This document shows, in pieces, positions 48,621 through 55,092 of a stretch of DNA of 55,092 nt. The DNA is from Lingula anatina (taxonomy: Eukaryota > Brachiopoda > Lingulata > Lingulida > Lingulidae). A program made the translations under genes and the position numbers. The first letter of the stretch is position 1. The number at the start of each line of letters is the position of its first letter. Below the pieces are notes generated by a model, which ran no database searches, was not told the origin of the DNA, and saw only the letters and a list, made by a program, of their open reading frames with translations. The stretch lies in assembly GCF_001039355.2 (NCBI RefSeq), contig NW_019775471.1, forward strand, positions 323,996 to 379,087, written 5' to 3'.

Positions 48621-49924
48621 TGTATTTGAGTCAACCCTCGTGAGATCTTGTAACAGAAAAGATGGCACTAAAACGCATTTCAAGAACTCGGTTGATCTTC
48701 AAATGTAATTAATCAAAGTCATTTTAGAGTATTTAGTATTTAAGATCGTGTTTTAAAAAATCCTGTACTTAACAACTCCGAAGGGTTTTTGCCTGTGTTG
48801 TTTAAGTATGCGTTTGTTGAAATAAAACCTAAAGGCAGTATGAGATTATTTTTTTCGTGCTGATCCCAATGAATCAAAAATCTAACAGCAAATATAACAG
48901 TGAAATATCACTGGGATAAATGAAACTAGTATGGTGTCACAGTGCGCTAGACGGGTCTTTTAAATTTTTAGAAAGCACACCGATTGCATAATTCAACGTT
49001 ATCGACACCCAGTGGTACTTGACGTTAAATATTTTTCTTCGACTTTGCATTGCAAATGAAATGCAGACAAATTAAACTTTTAAAACTACACGTGTTCAGC
49101 AGACGTCAAGTAATTATACATTTGCTACTGCATCTTTATGTAGTATGTTGTGACGCTAAGTGGTCGCGTTTAGTCTCCGGTGACAACCCAGACTATATGA
49201 TAGCTTAATGTCACCATTTGGATTATTTACGGTGAAAAATGGACCCCCGCAGCATCTGCAGCATTAGGGACAGCTTATAATTATTCACTTAACTAACTTA
49301 GGAAAATATAACCATATTTATTAATGAAAATTTATATTTTTCATTATTATTTGAATATTATAGAACAATTAACAAAGTTATATAATAATATATTTGATAA
49401 TATCTGACAAGGATAACATATTTGATATGTCAGTGATTATTCAGCTAAATGACTTACATGTATATAAAGCGACCTATATAACGTACTGCCTGCGCCGTCA
49501 TCTTCTGGTGGCCACTGCATGTATAAACACAGAACATGACAAAAACATGGAATAAATGTATAACAAGTAAATACTAAATTGACATGCAGCACAGAGTAAT
49601 TCAAAGAATCTACATTCAAGTAATGCATATAAGAGTATAAATTATAATAAGGTAGTAACATGATAGGTTCATGTCAGCTAACAGGACGGACAAAATCGAC
49701 TTTGGGGAAAAGGGACGAGTTACCCTTCATTTGGGATCACTGAGCAGATTGGTAGTGATAAATACGGAACGTGATGCTGTATAGATATACACAACTGTGA
49801 TATTTGAAACTGATTCATCATGGTTGTTATTATGCTATTCAGTAAATCAACAACAACGTTAGCTAAGGTACGTCTCACTGTTACGTCACACATGTCGCTT
49901 TCATGTCATACTCATGTGACAGTG
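48621..49924. other. gap without gene; 3' flank of the CaaX gene
   Basis: No exon seen. AATAAA on the minus strand at 49317-49322 could end the transcript of the CaaX-box gene, giving a 3' UTR of about 600 nt. Confidence 0.45.
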
Positions 49925-52900
49925 TCACAGCAGAGTGCAGCACAAGCAAATGCCCGGGGCGGTATGTTCGGAGAGAGGAGATTGCAGGAGGCCTGTCTTC
50001 TCCGAGGCTTTGTAGCGGTTCTTTCCGGGAGATGGAGAATCTGCTTCCATGGAAGGCACAACGGGCTCCCCAGCCATCTGACAAATTAGAAAAAGCACAA
50101 TTGCAAAAGCAGCAATTGGATTTCAGACCGTGACCCCCCCCTCCCCCCCCCCCCACAAAGTATTCTTGTATATATTTTAAATATGATCAAGGGCGTATTC
50201 ATGGATGGGGTATATCTCTACCGGAAACTTTTTCACTGTTACATTGTACAAAATTGAGCGCAAGTCTTTCTTCCATTTTGTAACAACAAGAAGAGCCTTT
50301 GATAAGCTGCTGATGGAGCGAAGAAGGGGCAAGGCAAGGAAGTAACAAAATCCCCGACAGCTTACTCTTGAATAAATTTTGCCAGTAAAATATATGACAA
50401 GGATGTTGAATTTATACGTAAGTATAAATCGCCCGACCTGATTCTTAGCTTTTTCCAGCTCTATCAAGATGTCGTCAGAGAGAACTGGACTACCGGGGCT
50501 GTCCACCACAAGTTTGGCTTTGTCGCCTTCCCCTTCACCCTCGTCTTCTGGAACGAAAACAGATATTTTGTACGGATTCTTAAAAGAGAATAATCAAAAT
50601 GAGTTACAAAATTATCAAAATTGATAAAGACGGTGTGAAATTGAAAATATGGCACTACTAAAGTATTCAAGCATTACGTTTAAGAATGGCCAATTCTAAG
50701 TGATTAAATTAATTATAATCACTGCCAGTTTCAACTATGTTAAAGAAGTCTTCTTTCCTGCAGTATTGTGCAGTCGCCAGGTGGCATTGTTTAACAAGCG
50801 CACGCTGATTCTTTTTTCACTGAAAACAATTTTTATCAGTTAAAAAGCTTAAAGTCACAACGCATGTCAATGGTGGTTACGTACCTTGTTTATTTACATG
50901 ATCATCTTCAGGTCTGGGACTTTCAAAGGCCTTTCCACAGAGCTGAGCCTTCTCGTCTTCATTCACGGTGATAACAGCTGTAGGGGTTGTCTTGGGAACC
51001 TCCACGGAGTCGTACTCTTCTAGATCTATCTCCCTTATAGGAGCCATTGGTGAGATGATATCCGGTGTCGTAGCCCGGCTGTATTCCTCAAATGTTTCAT
51101 CACCTTCCAAAATCACAATACTGGCACTCGCCGTGCTGTCTTGCTCACGACTGACATCTGGTGACGCTTTACCCTGTTCTGGCAATGAATCCGGGTATGA
51201 ACTTGGGAGGTCTACATACTGACACAGCAAGGAGGAGGTATTGGCGTCGTCCACAATAGAAGTCGTGCTTTGATCTGGTTGACTTCCTTCAATAATCCCG
51301 TTACTTATATCTGACGGTGTTTCAATAATCTCTGGCGAGGATGTTCTACTCTCCTCTTCCTTAGCTGAGGTCACTTGCTGGTGTTTTTGACTCTTTTCAC
51401 TAACGGTTATTTCTTCCTGCATTTTAGATTCGCTAATTTCCTCAGCTGGCATTTCAATCAGTTCGGGTGTTGAGCCTCGGCTATTCTGGTCACTCATGGT
51501 TCGGTGTATTTGACTCTCGTGTACTGCCGTAACTTCTCCCTTTTCAGGCACTTCAGCGTTTTCTGTGGGCATCTCAAGAATCTCTGGCGTCGACATCTTA
51601 CTCCTGTCTTCATGTTCATCCTCGTGTTCCTGGCTTGCTGACGAGATGGCAGCGTCGAGGGGTTTTTCTGAAGTGCTGGCAGCCGTGTTTGTTTCTAGAT
51701 TATCTTTGTCGTATTGGTGGACTATGCCAGCACAGATCTCTGAAGTAGCGGGCACAACCCCAGAGCTTTGCGCGTTCGTTTGTCCTGAACCGGCTACCAA
51801 ACGCGAGGTGATCAGACGAGAAAAATCTTTCGGTTGCTCTTCAAGATGTGGCGTGCTGTGAGAAACAGAAGAGGCTGAAAGGTTCTCGTCATTGGCGGCA
51901 GTATTATCTTCCACTGATCTGACGTCTTGGTTTGACGTAGGGACCTGCTCGCTGTGTGTGGTCTGCACGTGCAGGTCACGTGGGTGTTTCCCAGGGGCCG
52001 AGATGGAGCGGACGCGTAAAGACGCTGCAGAGGTTGACGTTAAAGTCCCTTGTTCTTCATCAGACAACGACGACACGGGGACAGATACCTGGACGCTCTC
52101 CTTCGGTGATTTCAGCGGGAACAGTGCACTTGGATTTCCTTGGGTTTCTTTAATCTCGGAAGTAGACGCAGGTGATGGTACTTGGGCTTGTGTTCCATTC
52201 AGATCTTTTCCTACCTTGGGGGACTTTGGATTTGGCTCAGTGTCTAAAATCTCTGCTGTAGAACCCTTCTGGATACTTTGACCGTTAGTCAGCAAAGGTG
52301 GATGACCGTTGGCTATTATTGGTGGCTGAGTGTCGGTCATTTTGGGATGCTGACCGTTGACCACATGGTGGGAGTCGTGTGGTAAAGGTGCTGCTGGCAA
52401 ACTGCGTGGCCTGTGAACGTGCCCTTGTCGCTCGTGCTGCCTACCGTCTGCGTGCCTTAGGCCCGGCGACGGTCTCTGAAAATATATTGCTGATTGTTCA
52501 CTATAAATTTAACTCTAAACTTTTTAAACACGTTTTGGTGGTTTAAGAGACAGCATGTGCATTATTTCTGGTAGGAAGTCTCCAGATGGGTTCAAGTCTT
52601 ACAATGCTACCGTTAACTTTATCTCACCTAACACATTATTGCTTCCTCTTCTTCAAGCTTCAATCATGGCTGCTCAGTCATCAGTGATTTACAATCCCAC
52701 GTGAAGTTTTGTCTCAATAATGACCACGCATGACGTTAATGCCGATCAATTCTGATTCATGCCGAGTTTCTTTTCTTACAAAACGGCAAGGGAAAAAAAC
52801 TTCTGTATTCAAACATCTTTATTAAACGTTTAAAGATGCATATGTTCACGATGGGTTATTCGATCATTATCATAAACATCGCAACATAACCAGTACATAA

Positions 52901-53889
52901 CACATTAATGTCACCCCTATAGCTACAGGTAAGTATTTCTCTAAACGAACCCACCTTATGGTCACCATGATGGTCTTCCTCCCTGTGTGCACCACGTGAC
53001 CCCTCCTTCCCAGCGTCCCTGTCCTCAGCGTGTGAGTGGTGCTCATACCGGGGATGGTGGTCCCTCTCTATAATATAATATAATATAATATAATATAATA
53101 TAATATAATATAATATAATATAATATAATATAATATAATATATAATGCAGTGCAATATAAAATAATAAGGCCAAATACTGTATTAACATTGTGCTGAAGA
53201 TTTGTATTATTTCAATAATACCAGGGGCGCTTTGCTTTCTGACGTGTATATCAACGCTGTAGTGCAGTTCTCCAAACATAATTCAATGTCTATGACCAGA
53301 ATATCATGTGATGATTTTATCACATTTTAATACTAGTAGTCCTACTTGTTATCATTCGGGTAATGATCAAAAGAAAAGCCGCTGAAGCCCCAGCTAAGAA
53401 GAGGCAGAGAGCGAGCCGAATAAGGCAGTACATGTACACCGTGTTGACAATCATCATCTCAGCAGGAAAAGGAAACAACACCCAAGTCAAGGACATTTGA
53501 CTTCAAACATAGGTCACAAGACAGACCATGGAAAGATGGGCACCATCTAAGACTGTTTTTGCTAATTTGCTCTTCTTTGATGGGTAAATATCGAGCGCAT
53601 CTAAAAAAAAAAAAAAAAAAAAAAATGTACAACCATTTCGCCATCTTTGGGTAAATTAAGTCCTTCTGCCTCACCATACAGTAAAATGTTTAAGATAATG
53701 CCCATATTTCTCACCTGTTTGATACGGTTTTTCTCGACGTTTTCTTCCCCGGCCTTTCCTGCTTCCTTTACTGGCATCTCCCCTTCCTCCTCCTCCCTCT
53801 CCTACCCCTCCTACCCCTCCTTCCTTCTCCTCTCCATGGTACCCTTTTCTTCTTCTACCTCGGCCTCTCTCAACATATGGTTCCGACAT
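49925..53889 (-). CDS. disordered acidic CaaX-box protein, 713 aa
   Basis: Five exons: 53889-53715, 53067-52955, 52475-50885, 50547-50438 and 50077-49925. Phases are 1,0,1,0 and the sum is 714 codons with TGA. Residues 1-58 are Gly/Arg-rich (RGRGRRRKG, GRKRREK), 59-96 His/Asp/Glu-rich, and the large third exon is Ser/Thr/Glu/Pro-rich without globular domains. A short linear motif, S-T/S-P-E-I/L-I/L-E-M/T-P, recurs. The fourth exon has a conserved-looking SPVLSDDILIELEKAKN. The C terminus GICLCCTLL is a CaaX box (CTLL, favouring geranylgeranylation) with upstream cysteines suited to palmitoylation. This predicts a peripheral membrane protein, in the style of paralemmins, but I do not recognise the family. 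The ATG of MSEPYVE is the best start; an upstream exon is possible. The donor GTCGGG at 50437 is weak. Confidence 0.78.
53069..53145. repeat. (TATAA)n pentanucleotide microsatellite
   Basis: About 14 units of AATAT/TATAA. On the minus strand it abuts the acceptor TATAG|AGAGGG at 53068 of the CaaX gene, so it occupies the branch/pyrimidine-tract position. Confidence 0.95.
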
Positions 53890-54378
53890 AATGAATACAT
53901 ACAGTGTGTCACTGAATGTCACAATGAAGACAGCCGACTTTCAAGGTATCTCTTTCTTTTCAGTTTCAGATGAGTGGATTTTCCCTCATAATTACTGATC
54001 AAGACCACGTGACAGTTACAAGTGATTCGATGTCTCTAGGACAATCTTGTCACTTTGTTACTTTGTATGGCCGTTTGAAGGGCGGTAACTGTAGTTGACA
54101 GGCAATTTGAAGACGTTCAGGGCCCGCCTTTTAACGTGTCCACATCACGCCAATTTATCTGCCATTCTTCATTTGCAGGAATTACTGTACGTTTTATTAA
54201 AACAACATTAAATACAAAAATCTATTCCAAAACCTAGCTGAAGATAGTAAAGATAGGATAAGTAAAATAATAAACCGAATTACAAAATCAAATATAACAA
54301 TGCAAAAATAAAGAATATGCTGTAACCTACTGTTTTATATCGAATACCTTTTCATAACCAGCAGTTGGAGTTATGTAA
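53890..54378. other. gap without gene; 5' flank of the CaaX gene
   Basis: Presumed upstream region of the CaaX-box gene. No TATA box or exon identified. Confidence 0.45.
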
Positions 54379-54495
54379 GTCAGAATGGCCGAGCGGTCTA
54401 AGGCGCCAGACTCAAGATTGGTCTTGCCTTCTCCATGAAGGATCGAGTGTTCTGGTCCACGAATGTGGGCGTGGGTTCAAATCCCACTTCTGACA
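54379..54495 (+). tRNA. trnL-CAA: tRNA-Leu(CAA) with 33-nt intron
   Basis: GTCAGAATGGCCGAGCGGTC to TTCTGAC plus A. Anticodon CAA in loop CTCAAG^T; intron 54417-54449 directly 3' of position 37. The T loop reads GGGTTCAAATCCC. Intron length equals that of the copy at 34121, but its sequence has diverged. B box GGTTCAAATCC and A box TGGCCGAGCGG are present for Pol III. Confidence 0.96.
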
Positions 54496-54900
54496 ACTAT
54501 TTGATTTAGTTGCACATTCGATTTCCATACATAGTAATTTAACCCAAGTTTACTGTTTTAATAAATTGAAATTGTCGACCTACTACTCTAGTCCGATCTT
54601 AGCTGCAACTAAAGAAATCGTATTACCATAACGCCTTTTATAAAGTGAGATCTGCAGTGCCCAAATTGTCGTTCATAACAAAATATCACAGGTATACAAG
54701 CTGCAGATTATGTCCTTGTATAAAAACCTCTTTCATAATTATTTTTGTAAATTTCGAAATTGTAATTAATGCCACGGTGTCAATTCTTAGAAATACCTGC
54801 TAGTTACAGGTATGAAAGCATTCTGCTGTATACCCTCTAGCAGGGGCGGCTGATATCTGTATGTGCTCTTCTCCACTTGATAACCCCCTATATAATCTGA
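54496..54900. other. gap without gene
   Basis: Spacer between the tRNA and the promoter block of the second VWDE-like gene. It does not align obviously to the spacer beside the other tRNA copy. Confidence 0.5.
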
Positions 54901-55002
54901 CCTAGGACAGTGATGTAGCGTCTTTATCAGGCATTTACTGGTAGATATACTTGTGGGGCGATAGCTTTCAGCAGACAGACGTTACGAAACCAGAGGTCCG
55001 CC
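54901..55002 (+). promoter_or_regulatory. promoter / 5' UTR of the second VWDE-like gene
   Basis: GTAGCGTCTTTATCAG, GATATACTTGTGGGG, CAGACAGACGTTAC and CCAGAGGTCCGCCATGG occur in the same order and spacing as upstream of the minus-strand gene at 32972. Confidence 0.55.
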
Positions 55003-55045
55003 ATGGCCCCAAGAATATCACACAGAACTTCAGGCATCATAGTGG
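55003..55045 (+). CDS. first coding exon of a second VWDE-like gene (partial)
   Basis: ATGGCCCCAAGAATATCACA encodes MAPRISHRTSGIIV, followed by donor G|GTGAGCAC at 55046. It has the same length (43 nt), phase (1) and nearly the same sequence as exon 1 of the gene at 19786-32972 (MAPRISRWTPGIIV), and the first 18 intron bases are also conserved. It is the start of a signal peptide that continues in an exon beyond the window. Confidence 0.85.
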
Positions 55046-55092
55046 GTGAGCACTAGCATTTTAACGTCAATATTGAAGAACTTGGTAATGCT

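Noticed and set aside
50968-52281. Plus-strand frames of 84, 98 and 129 codons
   Set aside because: They are antisense shadows of the large exon of the CaaX gene.
53590-53625. A-rich run as a processed-pseudogene tail
   Set aside because: No retrocopied gene body on the upstream side; it is a simple A tract in an intron of the CaaX gene.
1-55092. CRISPR array, bacterial operon or phage content
   Set aside because: No spaced direct repeats of the right kind; introns, a TATA promoter and intron-containing tRNAs show animal nuclear DNA.

Overview
This is eukaryotic, animal genomic DNA. It has spliced genes with GT-AG introns of hundreds of bases, two intron-containing tRNA-Leu genes, many microsatellites and short inverted-repeat (MITE-like) insertions, and one unresolved base (N at 4069). 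The gene content points to a marine invertebrate: intronless class A receptors with vertebrate-olfactory-receptor-like ends, a VWDE-type D8C/vWD/EGF protein and a GH18 chitinase with two peritrophin-type chitin-binding domains. I lean towards a cephalochordate (amphioxus). A lophotrochozoan is not excluded.

Layout. 1-5083: no gene seen; microsatellite and a MITE. 5084-7549 (+): five-exon gene for a secreted, basic-site-rich, granin-like precursor. 9172-18444: four paralogous receptor genes (+,-,-,+), the first broken by a frameshift. 19786-32972 (-): a 23-exon gene that I assembled by splice phase into a continuous frame of about 1237 codons, encoding signal peptide, D8C, vWD, EGF, VWDE-type segments, Ca-EGF and a C-terminal C-type lectin domain. 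34121-34237 (-): tRNA-Leu(CAA). 36494-43624 (-): 13-coding-exon chitinase, 607 aa, with a TATA promoter and a 5' non-coding exon. 44152-49924: no gene found; one minisatellite and one interspersed repeat. 49925-53889 (-): five-exon gene for a 713-aa disordered acidic protein ending in a CaaX box. 54379-54495 (+): second tRNA-Leu(CAA). 55003-55045 (+): first coding exon of a second VWDE-like gene whose remainder lies beyond the window.

The left and right ends of the 33-55 kb segment mirror each other. Each has a tRNA-Leu(CAA), then a short conserved promoter block, then a near-identical signal-peptide exon, in opposite orientations. This indicates an inverted duplication of the VWDE-like locus flanking the chitinase and CaaX genes. 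The chitinase and the secreted lectin/vWD protein are both predicted extracellular and could both act at a mucosal or gut surface, but nothing in the sequence shows co-regulation. The most unusual items are the VWDE-plus-lectin fusion, the 32-bp tandem duplication of one of its splice donors, the 1.5-kb foldback element in one of its introns, the granin-like precursor and the receptor family that has lost the DRY motif.
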